A DNA stretch of 64,000 nt, from NCBI RefSeq assembly GCF_024763615.1, contig NC_077222.1, positions 6,324,001-6,388,000 of the forward strand, read 5' to 3'. Source of the stretch: Phlebotomus papatasi. Taxonomy: Eukaryota > Arthropoda > Insecta > Diptera > Psychodidae. The translations under genes and the position numbers were made by a program. Within the stretch, counting starts at the first letter, position 1; each line of letters opens with the position of its first letter. This document shows positions 1 through 11,311 of the stretch, piece by piece. The notes beneath the pieces were generated by a model. That model saw nothing but the letters and a program-made list of their open reading frames with translations. It was not told the DNA's origin and did not search any database.

Positions 1-1030
1 GAGGCATGGCGAGAAGTGGTAATATTCTGGAATTGATTTTACCACCTGTCGCCATATCTTTTCAATAGGCGACGCTAACTTCACTTCGTACATTCTCAGT
101 TGTCAAATCTGCATTGTTTACTTTCTGCAAAAGCCCCATAATTTGATTTCTCAAATAAAAGTGAAGAAAAATCATTTAAAGAGAGTAATAATAAAGTGAT
201 CACAAGGAAAGAGAAATGGTGAATGTATTCTTTTCATAGCATTGCCTAAAATAACCGAGTGTGGTTCTTTTCAAGTGGGTGGCGAGAAGTGGTTACAAAT
301 TTTACAAAACTGGCGAAAAGTGGTAAAAAGTGGCGACGAAATGGTTATTTTTGCATTATTAATAAAAATCAGTTTTTTAAGTAGTCCAGCGTAATGTTCT
401 AGGATTATTGTTTTCACGTATCTAGAGCCAATACATCTAAGTAACTTTGTGTCAAATTTGACTTATCTTGTAACAAGGATTCAAAAGTTATGATTAAATG
501 AATTTAATTTTTTCCTAAACATGGCGATAGCCGATTATTCCACCCTAGCCTTCATGAACCACAAAGTTTCAAGGGATTCGAGGAAGGATTATGTAAAATA
601 AAAAATAATGAAATTTTGAGCTCTATTTTTCGAATATTTGGCTTACAGAAAATATCAATACTACTGATTAGGTCAATTTAAGCACATTTCTCGTTAAGAT
701 AGAGAAAAAATATTTTCAACAATGTTGTAAAGGAATAAATTTCCCATAAAAATATATCTTTATTGATATTTTTAACGTTTGCAGTAGTAAAACGTCACAA
801 GTTATCCGAAGACTGACAAAATTTGCCCCAGCAATTTTGAGAATCTTCACAAAATCGATTTTTAGATAATGATTCTAAAATCACACTTCTTTCGAGTAGG
901 GCAAAATAGTCTTCTGCAATATTATAGAGCAGTAAATTTCCCATAAAACTAACATTATAAAACTTTCAAGTTTTCTCAGAGCTCGTGAAAGAATTAAATA
1001 TGCGTTTTGACAAGTTTTGCCCCAGTCTCC
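1..1030. other. intergenic, unassigned AT-rich sequence
   Basis: No coding region is supported. Near 1-330 the phrase GGCGAGAAGTGG recurs three times, as in a degraded repeat. Around 1015-1035 the sequence ends in GCCCCAGTCTCCCCTA, which resembles the right terminus of the TAGGGGA-type inverted-repeat elements found elsewhere in the window, so this stretch may be the right part of such an element whose other end lies outside the window. This is inference. Confidence 0.4.
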
Positions 1031-1900
1031 CCTAGATTACAAACTTAAATTAGGAAACTGTAAGAGAAATCTGGGAGTCCCAAAACAATTTAAAAATTCT
1101 TTTCATACATTATTTTCTTCTGATTAAATGCTGAGGTGGCTAATAAATGCTCTTGTGGCAGGTTCTTAAAGGTACTTTGGAAAACCCTAAAATTACTCCC
1201 AAGTTTCTTTATTTAAATAACCAACTACCGTAGATGCAGGTTGCACTGCAGTCCGGGAGTGATATAGCCCCTTGCTGCCCTTGCTTTTCGTAAGTTTTTC
1301 TTTATAATTTTACCACTTAAGGATAGTCCACAGACCATCTCATGGTCTAAAGATCATCCTTTATTGATAAAATTAAAAAAAAAAAGCTCACGAAAGGAGA
1401 GATTCGGAGTGTCACACCCTGAGTGCAAAGTCACTCGCATCTATGGCAAAGCAATAAATAGTGTAGAAATTTGAAAAATGGTTCTCAAATGTTAACTTCA
1501 AATTTGTGAAAATCAAGAAAGGTTCAGTGTCTCCGTCTATTTCCTGCTACATTCTGTCGAACCGAAATTCTTCTGAAACATCTCGTTAACTTCAATATTA
1601 CAAAAATAAATATATTTTTGGAAAGATATTTTTATTAGAATTTTTCTAGGTTTTTGGCTTCATTCAATCCAATGGCTTCAAAAGGTGAGTAAATTTCAGA
1701 AGTGAAGAAGTGGACGTGCTTCTCAATCATTTGACCTTGATAAAGGTAAATAGGAAAACATTTACTGGGATACTGGGAAAATACTAAATAAATACTTTGC
1801 ATAAAGTCATTTCGCAGTTTTTAGAAAAGGTGACAAGATTTTTCATGTGAACTTAATAAAAAAAATTAAAATGTGGGAGACTAGTTGGTTTATACTTCTG
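1030..1900. repeat. duplicated spacer unit upstream of SP1 (also downstream of SP1 and SP3)
   Basis: The block from about 1060 to 1460 (phrases such as CTTGTGGCAGGTTC, TGGAAAACCCTAAAATTACT and ACTACCGTAGATGC) recurs about 3890-4190 plus 5560-5640 downstream of SP1 and about 16430-16760 downstream of SP3. The block 1690-1900 recurs at 5770-6030 ahead of the SP2 promoter. In the other copies this spacer follows a protease gene, so the array probably extended further left, either outside the window or as a lost copy. Confidence 0.7.
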
Positions 1901-1907
1901 GAAAATG

Positions 1908-1942
1908 TATAAAATAAGAAGCTGACATAGAAATGTTCAGTT
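1908..1942 (+). promoter_or_regulatory. SP1 core promoter (TATA plus initiator)
   Basis: TATAAAA at 1908-1914 is followed by the arthropod initiator TCAGTT at 1937-1942, putting the predicted start site (A at 1939) 31 bases after the first T of the TATA box, the standard spacing. The same arrangement is conserved ahead of SP2 (6006/6037) and SP3 (12124/12158), which is independent support. Confidence 0.8.
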
Positions 1943-2001
1943 GCAGTGAATCTTCATCCAAATACACTAGAACTTGGAGTTTTAGAGTAAATTCAGAGAT
2001 C
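1939..2001 (+). other. SP1 5'-UTR exon
   Basis: Starts at the predicted initiator and ends at a perfect donor, GAGATC|GTAAGT (intron from 2002). The exon is nearly identical in SP2 (6037-6099) and SP3 (12158-12220). The matching acceptor CAATTGCAG ends at 2630, 13 bases before the SP1 ATG, and is conserved in all four paralogs. The transcript structure is predicted, not observed. Confidence 0.75.
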
Positions 2002-2088
2002 GTAAGTGATAGTGATTCTTTTGGAACTTAAAAAAAAACTGTAAATTCGTGAAAAAAACGTCATAGAGAAGGTAGGGCTTAAGGCTTA

Positions 2089-2346
2089 CCCAAGAAGCAA
2101 AATAGCTGCCTTACAGAACCAAGTATTAAAAAAGTCTTTTAGTGCACTTTTAAAAAACTTAAAGTGAGAATTTTCTGTTGAAATTCCTATGGACGCTCTT
2201 AAGATCCTTAAGAGTGCTCCACTTTACTTATAGTAATCTCAATGATGGAACCAAGAGCGTTATAAGAAAATAAAAAGATTTTTGGTTCTATAGTGCCATA
2301 TTTAAGGATTTCTACAAGACTATATTAAGAAAAAATGTTTCTTGGG
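2089..2346 (+). mobile_element. MITE, CCCAAGAAGC ends, in SP1 5'-UTR intron
   Basis: About 258 bp bounded by CCCAAGAAGC and an inverted TTCTTGGG, with TA on both sides. A reverse-oriented copy lies at 23874-24132. The corresponding point in the SP2 intron (about 6210-6225) lacks the insert, so it arrived after the paralogs duplicated. No coding capacity. Confidence 0.75.
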
Positions 2347-2643
2347 TAGATTCCTTACAATCTCAGCTCTTATAATAAGTGAAATATGACCTCATAAGAT
2401 CGGTCCTAATATTTTCATGTACACATATTGACACTAATAGATTATGAATATCATTACTCACAATTAAATTTACACAAATTCCGAGTTACAAGTACCCCGA
2501 GTTGCAAACATTTTGAACTTCGCCCCTGTATGTAACGAGTAAGAATCTGAAATTTGAACATTTTATAGTTGATCAGCAAAGAAACAAAAAAAAATTGACC
2601 TCTCGGTAATTCAATAATTATCAATTGCAGTTCTCTCATCAAT

Positions 2644-3817
2644 ATGAATTGGCGAGAATTACTGCTCAACGTCACGTTAACCCTGAGCTTGCTGTCCCAA
2701 ACAAATGCACAAAGATTGTGTAGAACTCCAAATGGGAATAGAGGAAAATGTATATCAGTCTACGACTGTCCTGCCGTTATTCGTCTACTACGAAGTCCAA
2801 TATTAACTCCAAATACAATAGAATACCTTAGGAAATTGCAATGCAGTGGCGAACCAAATAAGGGTGTTTTTGTTTGTTGCGAGCAAAGTAGAGTTCGGAT
2901 GAGATCGGACGTGCGTCCGAACCAAATTGTAACGCCAAGCAACAATCAAGGAAATATAATCTCCCCACTTTGCGGATATGATAGACCTCTAAATAAAATA
3001 ATAGGAGGAACCGAATCAAATTTAATGGAATCTCCTTGGATGGCTCTTCTGGAATATGAGCGCAGTATGATCAAGTTTTTTTTTTTAATTTTATTTTGAA
3101 TACTTTAATATTTTTACAGAAAATGGCACCTGGGTTCATGCATGTGGAGGGTTTCTGATCAGTAATAGATATATTGTTACAGCAGCCCACTGCGTTGTAG
3201 GTAGTCAAGTAAAAATAATAGGAAAATTGGTCAATATCCGGATTCGTGAGTACAATACTTCAACCGATCCGGATTGCATTAATGATGGCACTAAGGAGAT
3301 CTGCAACGATCCGGTGATGAATTTTGGCATTGAAGAAATTATTCCACATGAGGACTACATTCCGGACAATCTGGTCAATCTTCAAAACGACATTGCACTC
3401 ATACGTTTGACGGGGAATATTGGAGACGTGATTCCTATCTGCTTGCCATCACCTGATTTTCCTGGAACACCAGTCGGAAGTAATGTCACAGTTGTTGGTT
3501 GGGGCCGAACCTTAAATCAAGAACGTAGTACTGTTAAAATGAAAGTAAGCATCCCAGTTGTTGGTTATGGACGATGCCTTCGAGAGTATGCAAGAAAAAC
3601 AAGTCTCTCGAAAGACTTGCAAATCTGTGCTGGAGGTGAATTCCAAAAGGATTCTTGTCTTGGGGACTCAGGAGGACCACTAATGACAGAACATAATGAA
3701 GTCTGGATCGCCGAAGGTATTGTTTCTTTTGGGATGCGCTGTGGATCAAACAACTCTGCAGTATACACAAGAGTGTCTCCTTATGTGCCATGGATTCTTA
3801 GCAATATGAAACCCTAA
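2644..3817 (+). CDS. SP1: CLIP-domain trypsin-like serine protease (2 coding exons)
   Basis: Coding exons 2644-3064 and 3120-3817 join across a 55-bp phase-1 intron (GTATGA..TTACAG), giving 372 aa. Residues 1-22 form a signal peptide. A CLIP domain spans C26-C79 with six cysteines (26, 36, 42, 67, 78, 79). The activation site is LNK118|IIGG. Catalytic residues are H164 (TAAHC), D231 (NDIAL) and S324 (GDSGGP); D318 at S1 position 189 implies Arg/Lys preference. An extra cysteine pair (C193/C202) follows the EYNTSTDPDC segment, as in Easter/PPAE-type CLIPB proteases. Position 226 is Ala (NSAVYT) where trypsins have Gly. The family acts in haemolymph cascades for melanisation or Toll activation; the substrate is unknown. 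The start is fixed by the conserved acceptor CAATTGCAG at 2630 and by paralog alignment. ATTAAA at 3879-3884 is a possible poly(A) signal. Confidence 0.92.
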
Positions 3818-4200
3818 GTTTAAAAATTGTACCAAGAAATGTTTTACAGTTTTTATTTGTTATAAAGTAGATTACAAGATTAAATTAGACCACTCTGACG
3901 AAAATTTGAGAATTTCAAAATAATTCAAAAATTCTTTTCGTATATATATTTCATCCTGATTAAGTGTTAAGGTGGTTAATTCATCCTGTTATGGCAGGTT
4001 CCTGGAGGTACTTTGGATAACCTTAAAACTACTACGAAATTTCTTTCATAGAATCCCCAACCACAACCACCGTAGATGCTTTTCGTAAGCTATTCTTTAA
4101 TTTTAGCACTTAAGGATAGTCCAGAGACCACCTTGTGGTCTAAAGATCATCCGTAAGTTCTAGAATTAAAATCAAAAATTTACAAAATTAGGGGTGTTGA
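3818..4200. other. SP1 3' flank, duplicated spacer
   Basis: No coding signal. This is the left part of the spacer unit shared with 1060-1450 and 16430-16760, interrupted at 4208 by the hAT-like element. Confidence 0.6.
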
Positions 4201-5559
4201 GTCATCTCCAAGGGGGAGATATTAGTCGAAAAATTGTGTACACCACTTCCAGCACTTCCTAAATTTGTATAGAAAACGTCACAGACTTCCACACTTCCGG
4301 AAGTGCCATAGGTGATTTCCAGCACTTCATGCACTTCTAAGCACTTCCAAGCAGTTCCGGCGTTTGAATTTAAAAGAAACGACTTAAATCTAATTTGAAT
4401 TTTCTTGAACAGTTAGATTAATATTTTTCATTCTTTTGGATATCGTAATTGCATTTTAATTCAACTGAAAATAAAATTTCTATTTTAAAAATTTCTATTG
4501 GAAGACTTTTTTTCTATATTAATATGAAAACTTATTCACGAGGAATTACTCTGGAAACTTCAGTGTTATAATAAATTCATTTTTTCACGAAGAACAGGTA
4601 TGTAAAATAAAAAAAATAGAATTCAGAAGAAAATATGAATCAAGAAATTTGCATAGAAACAAACAATGTATCATCACATAACTTTTTTTTTAATTAAACA
4701 AAATTTAAATTGTCTATTTTCTAATCCTCATAACTTTATTCAAAGCTAATTTTATCACATTTTTAAAATTTCAAATTATTTTTATTGCTAGTTTGTTAGT
4801 TTTGATATTCCAGTGCAACTGAAATATTGTTAAAAAAATCGCTAACAGTTTCATTTACAATATTCGTTTCTTTACTTTAAAAAAAATTAATAAAATTAAT
4901 AAAAAAAAATATATTGTCGAATTAAAGCTCAAATATATAAGAACCATTTATAATTATTGCAGATTCTGATTTACACTACTTTAGTCGTTGTGTAAAAATA
5001 ATATTTCAGAACTGGAGTCATAAATATTGTATAATAATAATTATTTATATTTTTTTAAATATTCTAATGTTTCCATATTTTTTATTTTTTTTAATTCTTT
5101 ATTTTTTTTCTGAAAGGTGTATCTAAATTAATATCCTGTAATTTAGTTTTAATTATTCCCGATACTTTTTAGTAGCAAAACCATCTCAAAGAATCGACTA
5201 CTTATTACACTTAATACACTCGAGTACTTTTCAACTGAAAATTGTAATTTTAAATTTAAATTTTTTGGAAGGTATTCAATTAAGTTTCCTTCATTGCAAC
5301 AGAGAGCGTTAGTGAAACGATATTTAATTTTTTTAACGAGGATTTTAATGAGGAATTGACGATAATTGCGACAAAAAACCGGCATAAATTTAGTCCTCCA
5401 GGATAAGCTTTAATTGCGCTACATGCTTACCAGTACTTTTAATACTGTAATTAAATAAAAAATTCAAAAATCATTTCATTTTTTGAGACTTCCACTTCCA
5501 CAGTACTTCCACTTCAGTGTACACCACTTCCATGCTAATATCTCCCCCTTGGTCATCTC
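4201..5559. mobile_element. non-autonomous hAT-like element with perfect 8-bp TSD
   Basis: Element 4209-5551 (1343 bp) has perfect 17-bp inverted ends, CAAGGGGGAGATATTAG and its complement, flanked by identical 8-bp duplications GTCATCTC at 4201-4208 and 5552-5559. The subterminal parts carry many CACTTCC motifs on both sides, as expected for hAT subterminal transposase-binding repeats. No transposase ORF is present and the interior is very AT-rich. The duplicated spacer resumes directly after the TSD. Confidence 0.85.
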
Positions 5560-6005
5560 CTGAGTGCAAAGTCACTCGCATCTATGGCAGTGAAATAAAG
5601 CATCTAGACGAAAATAATTTCAATTTGAAAAATGGCTCTGAAATGTTAACCTCAGTATATATTAAAAAAAAATAAATACGTTTTTGGAAAGATATTTTTT
5701 ATTAGAATTTTACTCGGTTTTTGGCTTCTTTCAATCCAATGGCTTCTCGCCGAATTTTTGAACCAAAAAGTGAGTAAATTTCATAAGTGAAGAAGTGGAC
5801 GTGCTTCTCAATCTTTTGACCTTGATAATGGTAAATAGGAAAACATTTGCATAGATAAGCTATTGACCTGATATTGATACTGAGAGAATACTAAATAAAT
5901 ACTTTGAATAAAGTCATTTAGCATTTTTTAGAAAAAGTGTCAAGATTGCTCATGTAAACTTAATAAAAATATCGGAGATAAGTTAGTTTAAACGTCTGGA
6001 AGATG

Positions 6006-6040
6006 TATAAAATAAGAAGTTGATATAGAAATGTTCAGTT
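6006..6040 (+). promoter_or_regulatory. SP2 core promoter (TATA plus initiator)
   Basis: TATAAAA at 6006-6012 and initiator TCAGTT at 6035-6040 (A at 6037) repeat the 31-base spacing of the SP1 promoter. About 250 bases upstream (5770-6030) are also conserved with SP1, so regulatory input is probably shared. Confidence 0.8.
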
Positions 6041-6099
6041 GCAGTGAATCTTCATCCAAATACACTACAACTTGGAGTTTTAGAGTAAATTCAGAGATC
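6037..6099 (+). other. SP2 5'-UTR exon
   Basis: Near-identical to the SP1 exon and ends at the GTAAGT donor at 6100. The intron runs to the CAATTGCAG acceptor ending at 8330 (2231 bp) and has been enlarged by two inverted-repeat elements (6298-6549 and 7150-8230). Confidence 0.75.
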
Positions 6100-6297
6100 G
6101 TAAGTGATAGTGATTTTTATTTGGAACTTAAAAAAAACTATATCTAGAATTATCCTCGTCTAAGTTAATACATGTTAGGAAAAAATGTCCTAGAGGCGGT
6201 AGGGCTTAAAAACGCCTACATTCTTTACAATCCCCGCTTTTATAGTCTTAGATGAAATTCGACGGCGTCAGTCGATCCTAATCCTAAATTATGCATG

Positions 6298-6549
6298 TAG
6301 GGTAAAGTGGTACAAGTTGGACAGTGGTACAAGTTGGACAATGGTACAATTTGGACAGCGCTTTTTGTCTTGCTAAATTTAGTACTTCATTTATATTTGT
6401 ATATTTTTAATGCTTTAGTTTTATAATTTGGTTCCTTGTGCTTCAAAACAAATTTTGTACTATATTTATCAAGAAAAAAGCCATGTCCAACTTGTACCGG
6501 CGAATTGTCCAACTTATAACACTAATTCCAAATTATACACTTTACCCTA
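6298..6549 (+). mobile_element. TAGGGTAAAGT-ended MITE (copy 1)
   Basis: Bounded by TAGGGTAAAGTGG and an inverted ACTTTACCCTA, with GGTACAAGTTGGACA-type repeats inside the arms. A reverse-oriented copy is at 59750-60007. It sits in the SP2 5'-UTR intron at a point where SP1 and SP3 read straight through (ATG-TACAC). Confidence 0.75.
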
Positions 6550-7149
6550 CTGTACATGTTTTGACACTCATAGATCAAGAATATCATATACGCTTAAAAT
6601 CGATTTTCATGACCGTCCCATTCCATTCGTCTTCAAAAAAACTAGACGATGCTTTTCGATTAAATTTTAGCACGTTGTAGCTCAGTTCCAGACCTCTCCA
6701 ACGATTAAGACCATTAAGACCTTTCTAAAGATAGGTCTCATCTGCCCTCACTCCATCTCAATGTATCCTGACCCTTACTATATTCAAATTGACCGAACAT
6801 TATTTCTGATTATAAATCGATTGCAATGAACGTTCTTTTCTTTTGTTGGTCTTCTGTACTTCAACTATTTTAAATAGAAAAATGGCCAGTGATAAGCCCG
6901 GATACGCTTATAACTGATAAGCTTATAAGTACTGGTAAGCCCCGAGCTTACAACTCCGGGCGCTTGCGATTCATAGAGCATGAAAATTCGATGGTGAGTC
7001 GTGCCGAAACATTTTTATTTATGTCAGACAATGAGAACAGTTTGCTCGACGCGATTCTTTATACCCTAAAATTCCACTCAAAATCAAATTTACACGAATT
7101 CCGAGTTACAAGTACCCCGAGTTGCATGCATTTTGAACTTCGTCCCCTG

Positions 7150-8230
7150 TAGGGGAAGTGCTTATAATTTTGGACAGTCTGCTTATAAGCATCGAAGTTC
7201 CAAGTTTGAAGTGCGATATTTTCTATACTAATTGACATTTCTTGTTACTCTCTTTTCAGAAGGGTTGTTTAGAAACTTAGCAAGCTATTTATCGTCTTAT
7301 TTTTATTAAAATTAGTTTTAATACGTTTAAAAATGAATTGATACGTAGAGGTGACCTTGGCTCTTATTTTGGACAACTTGTTTATTAATTTGGCCAACTT
7401 GGCTGTAAATTTGGACAGCTAATCCGCCTCAATAGGATGCCCATTGTTCTTCATTTCATGAACCAATCTTACCAAGTCCTCTTCCTGTTCATGTAAGGGA
7501 AACGTAGAATGTCACAAGAAGCCAGGAAACTTTCCATATCATTCATTAAAGTGAGTTGACTTCGGTGCTCCAAGTACGTGCGGATTCGCTCATTCCCTGC
7601 CCTTTCCGGGAGCCTTTCAAGGCATTTCTCGCTACATCTCTTTCGTAGAGATGATGCTCCTTTGTTTCTCCAGGCATTTGTTCAACCTAGTCATCACAAA
7701 AGCTAAAACTTCACGAAATTTCGTGAGAAAAACACCTGTCCAAAATAAGAATCATCACCTCACTGGTGAATGTCTTAAAAAATTTCCCATTTTTCACACG
7801 AAAAATCTAATTCACAAGGCAAATCTCACTTCAGGTCAAATGTACAAATCATCAGTAACGTGAATCAACACAATATTCAATGAATATTCAATAATATCAC
7901 TCAAAAACAGCGAACAAACTTTGTTAGTACTTCACCAAAACTAAATAAGACTGAAGTAAACCACGAAGTTCTGTCATATTTCTCGTAAGCAATTGCTCAC
8001 ACTGAATTTTCAACAAAGCAATTTCAACTCAAATCATATTCAAATTTTAACGTATTTAGTGTTAAAATCTTCCAAAAAGAACAAATATTTAGATAGAATT
8101 TAGATAGAAATAGAAACATCAAATATTGGAATAAAAATCCATCATTTTAATCAATTTATTTTTAGTGTCCAATGTTATCCTCAAAGTGTCCAAAATAAGA
8201 AACTGGACAAAATTATGAGCATTTCCCCTA
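7150..8230. mobile_element. 1.08-kb TAGGGGAAGT-ended element in SP2 intron
   Basis: Left end TAGGGGAAGTGCTTATAATT and right end AATTATGAGCATTTCCCCTA are inverted repeats of each other. SP1 (about 2525) and SP3 (about 14440) show the empty site, CCTGTATG or CGTGTATG, so the insertion duplicated a TA. No convincing ORF; arms carry TTGGACA-like motifs. Confidence 0.8.
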
Positions 8231-8343
8231 TGTAACTATTAAGAATTTGAAATTTGAGCAGTTTATACTTGATTAGCAAAGAACCAAAAAAAAATTGACC
8301 TCTTGGTAATTCAATGATTCTCAATTGCAGTTCTCTTATCAAT

Positions 8344-9529
8344 ATGAATTGGCGAGAATTACTGCTCTACGTCACGTTAACCCTGAGCTTACTGAATCAA
8401 ACAAATGGACAAACACCGTGTGAAACACCAAACGGAAATATAGGTGAATGTATATCAATTTACGACTGTCCTGCAGTTCTTCGTCTACTACTCAATTCAA
8501 TGATGACCCCAGATACAATAGAAGGCCTTAGGAAATTGCAATGCAGCGGCGAACCAAATAAGGGTGTTTTTGTTTGTTGCGAGCAAAGTAGAGTTCGGAT
8601 GAGTTCGGACGTGCGTTCGAATCAAATTGTAACGCCAAGCAACAATCGAGGAAATAGAATCTCCCCTCGTTGCGGATATGAAAGATTAGGAAAGAGAATA
8701 ATAGGAGGAACTGTATCAAATATAAAAGAATCTCCTTGGATGGCTCTTCTGGAATATGAGCGCAGTATAATCAACTTATTTTTTTTTTAATTTCATTTTG
8801 AATACTTTAATATTCTTAATTTTTTTTACAGAAAATGGCACCTGGATTCATGCATGTGGAGGGTTTCTGATCAGTAATAGATATATTATTACAGCAGCCC
8901 ACTGCGTTGTAGGTGAAAAATTAGACAAATTAGGTAAATTGGTGAATATCCGGATTCGTGAGTACAATACTTCAACCGATCCGGATTGCATTAATGATGG
9001 TACTAAGGAGATTTGCAACGGTCCGGTGATGAATTTTGGCATTGAAGAAATTATTCCACATGAGGATTATATTCCGGACAATCCGTTCAATATTCAAAAC
9101 GACATTGCACTCATACGTTTGACGGGGAATATTGGAGACGTGAATCCTATCTGCTTACCATCACCTGATTTTCCTGGGACACCAGTCGGAAGTAATGTCA
9201 CAGTTGCTGGCTGGGGCCGAACCTTAGATCAAAAACGTAGTACTGTTAAAATGAAAGTAAGCATCCCAGTTGTTAGTTTTGAACGATGCCTTGCAGAGTA
9301 TGCTAGAAAAACAAATCTTTCAAAAGACTTGCAAATCTGTGCTGGAGGTGAATTCCTAAAGGATTCTTGTGTTGGGGACTCAGGAGGACCACTAATGACA
9401 AAACAGAGATATGGCTGGATTGCTGAAGGTATTGTTTCCTTTGGAATAGGTTGTGGATCAGAAATCTCTTCAGTCTATACAAAAGTATCTGCATATGTGC
9501 CATGGATTCTTAGCAATATGAAACCCTAA
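8344..9529 (+). CDS. SP2: CLIP-domain trypsin-like serine protease (2 coding exons)
   Basis: Exons 8344-8764 and 8832-9529, with a 67-bp phase-1 intron, encode 372 aa. Signal peptide 1-22, CLIP C26-C79, activation site LGKR118|IIGG, triad H164, D231, S324 (GDSGGP), S1 residue D318. Position 226 is Ser (ISSVYT) instead of Gly. An in-frame ATG lies 30 bases upstream at 8314, but it falls before the conserved CAATTGCAG acceptor ending at 8330, so 8344 is chosen, matching SP1. The last exon is extremely close to SP3, suggesting recent duplication or gene conversion. Predicted to be secreted as a zymogen; cascade position unknown. Confidence 0.92.
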
Positions 9530-9936
9530 AGCAGTCTTCAGACTAAAGGTTTAACCCAGTTCCAGAAAGCCAGCAATCGTTTTTATTAGTTTTTCAGAAT
9601 GTGAAGGAAGTTTCTCAGAATATAACAAGTCATTAATCTTTAATAATTCAATTCTAATGTTTTTTTTTTATTTTAATTTTAATTGTTGAGAAATTTGAGC
9701 TGCTAAGCCCTATGGTTAAGCCAGGGGCCCATCAAGCCTATTAAAAAGTGAAGCTATTTTTCACTTTTCCTTATAAAAATGTTGCAGATATTGCACCGCG
9801 ACTTAACCCTTTAAGGACGAGAAGATTTAAAATCGAGGGTCAGAAAAAATCACTTTTTCTGCCTTTTTAGAGCAAAACATAGCTTTAGAAGGCCGTAGGA
9901 AAAATTTTATTTTTGGGTCACCGGTGACCCAATCGG
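9530..9936. repeat. SP2 3' flank duplicated in SP3, contains MITE remnants
   Basis: Closely matches 15740-16140 after SP3. The first 200 bases (GTCTTCAGACTAAAGG to GGTTAAGCCAGGGG) are a diverged copy of the CTTCAGACT MITE found at 29232, 50419 and 60378. From 9803 (TTAACCCTTTAAGGACGA) a piggyBac-type MITE begins but loses its right end at 9936. A perfect 20-bp palindrome, TTGGGTCACCGGTGACCCAA, is at 9913-9932. Confidence 0.65.
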
Positions 9937-10282
9937 GGTCTAAAGGGGAGTGAATGTGTAACGTATATCCTCTTCCCCCCAATTCCGATGTTCACCTCCA
10001 AGAGGGCGAGATGCCTGTTAGGCCCCGGCACACCCAGATGCGTGACAGGAGATTGGGTAACCAACCCCAGTGGGATGTCAGAAATCTGGGGCACACGAAC
10101 AAGGGATCTGGTTCTCCTTGAGAGGGTTGGGCCAGCTCATTAGGGGTGCGGAATTAAAGAACAGTGGCGCGTAACAGGCTCGAGTGATCTAAAAGATGAG
10201 CCAACGGCATAAGGATAAACAGGAAAACTTCAAAAATCCCATTTTCAGATATGTTTGAAATTGAAATGTCTAATATGTGTTA
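9937..10282. other. unassigned GC-richer insert joined to the LINE fragment
   Basis: Sequence breaks abruptly from the SP3-like flank at 9936 and is clearly richer in G and C than its surroundings. No coding region is supported. It runs into the LINE fragment and may be part of the same insertion. Origin unknown. Confidence 0.4.
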
Positions 10283-10970
10283 TGAAGAAAGATTCCAGAA
10301 AATCTATGCAAGCCATTGTGAGGAAAACTCGAACTCGGGGCAGACCTAGGACAAGGTGTAAGCCCCAGACTTGCCGACTGCCAAACCCGGCGGGCATTTG
10401 ACCATTTGACATCCTTTGATGTCACTTTATCATCCATGGAGATGGCCTACCCCTGTGTGTTATGATGGGACAACATCATGGCATGACCACTTTCCTCCCT
10501 CTTGCACGCATACGCGGTTAGGGTTTGACACCCCTGGACTTTAGCGACGATCGCTAATAGAGAGAGCGTATTAATTAAGAGACGGACGAGAGAGAGAGTT
10601 AGTTAGTGACTAGACTCGGACAAGGAAGGACGTGCGCGCGTGCAGACCAGAGGGAGGATCTGGTTGAAAGAGGGGAACGGGTGGTAGGTTTAAATCTCGT
10701 CCCTGACCCCCTTTCTAAGAGATCTAAGAGTCTATTAATTCCTTTTGGTACGCGGGTAAAATTCTGACTGAAGAAAGTTTACAAAGGTAGCTGAATCAAA
10801 TTCAGGATCTTGCCTTGGAGCGTCTTGGGATCGAACCCGAACATTTTCCTGAAGTGGCGGAGGATCCACAGGCGTGAGTTATGTTAACCTTGATGTCATG
10901 GGCCTGCGACCCCAATAGGGGCAAGCGGTTGAAAATCATGCTCATGATAAATATATGTGATTTAATTTTC
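10283..10970 (+). mobile_element. 5'-truncated LINE 3' end with nested insert
   Basis: From about 10308 a frame reads RKTRTRGRPRTR and from about 10791 it continues LNQIQDLALERLG...PEVAEDPQA then stop, the usual C-terminal region of insect non-LTR retrotransposon ORF2. The tail is ATGAT-rich. A second copy on the other strand at 50187-50405 is uninterrupted across the same point, showing that 10358-10788 is a separate roughly 430-bp insertion, with ACAAGGT and ACAAAGGT at its borders. The inserted segment is unidentified. A tail-only copy is at 27675-27720. Confidence 0.7.
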
Positions 10971-11311
10971 TAAAACTATGAAATTTAATATAAAACTTTG
11001 TTCCTTATTTTTAAGTGAAATTTCACACAGTTCAGTGCTTAAAAATACGTAGGTAAGTTAAATTTACAAATAAAGAAATAGATATGTTTGTCAATCTTTT
11101 GACCTAGAAAATGGTAAATAGGAAAACACTTTCATAAATGATCATTTGATCTGTGCATTGGGATAAGGAAAATTGTCGGCTCCAAAGAAGACCATTGTAA
11201 GTCTAATTTAAAGTAGTATAAAAAGATGGTGATCATTAGATCATTGGATGGTGATTATTGTATGCAGAAACCTTTGATCTACATCCCCATAAAATATTAT
11301 GCTGATTGAGA

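Noticed and set aside
6428..6680. Two overlapping 80-codon frames
   Set aside because: They lie within and beyond the TAGGG MITE in the SP2 5'-UTR intron and are not preserved in SP1 or SP3.
10825..10845. tRNA-like B box (GGGATCGAACCC)
   Set aside because: The bases are part of the LINE coding frame (LGIEPEH); no cloverleaf or A box at proper spacing was found.
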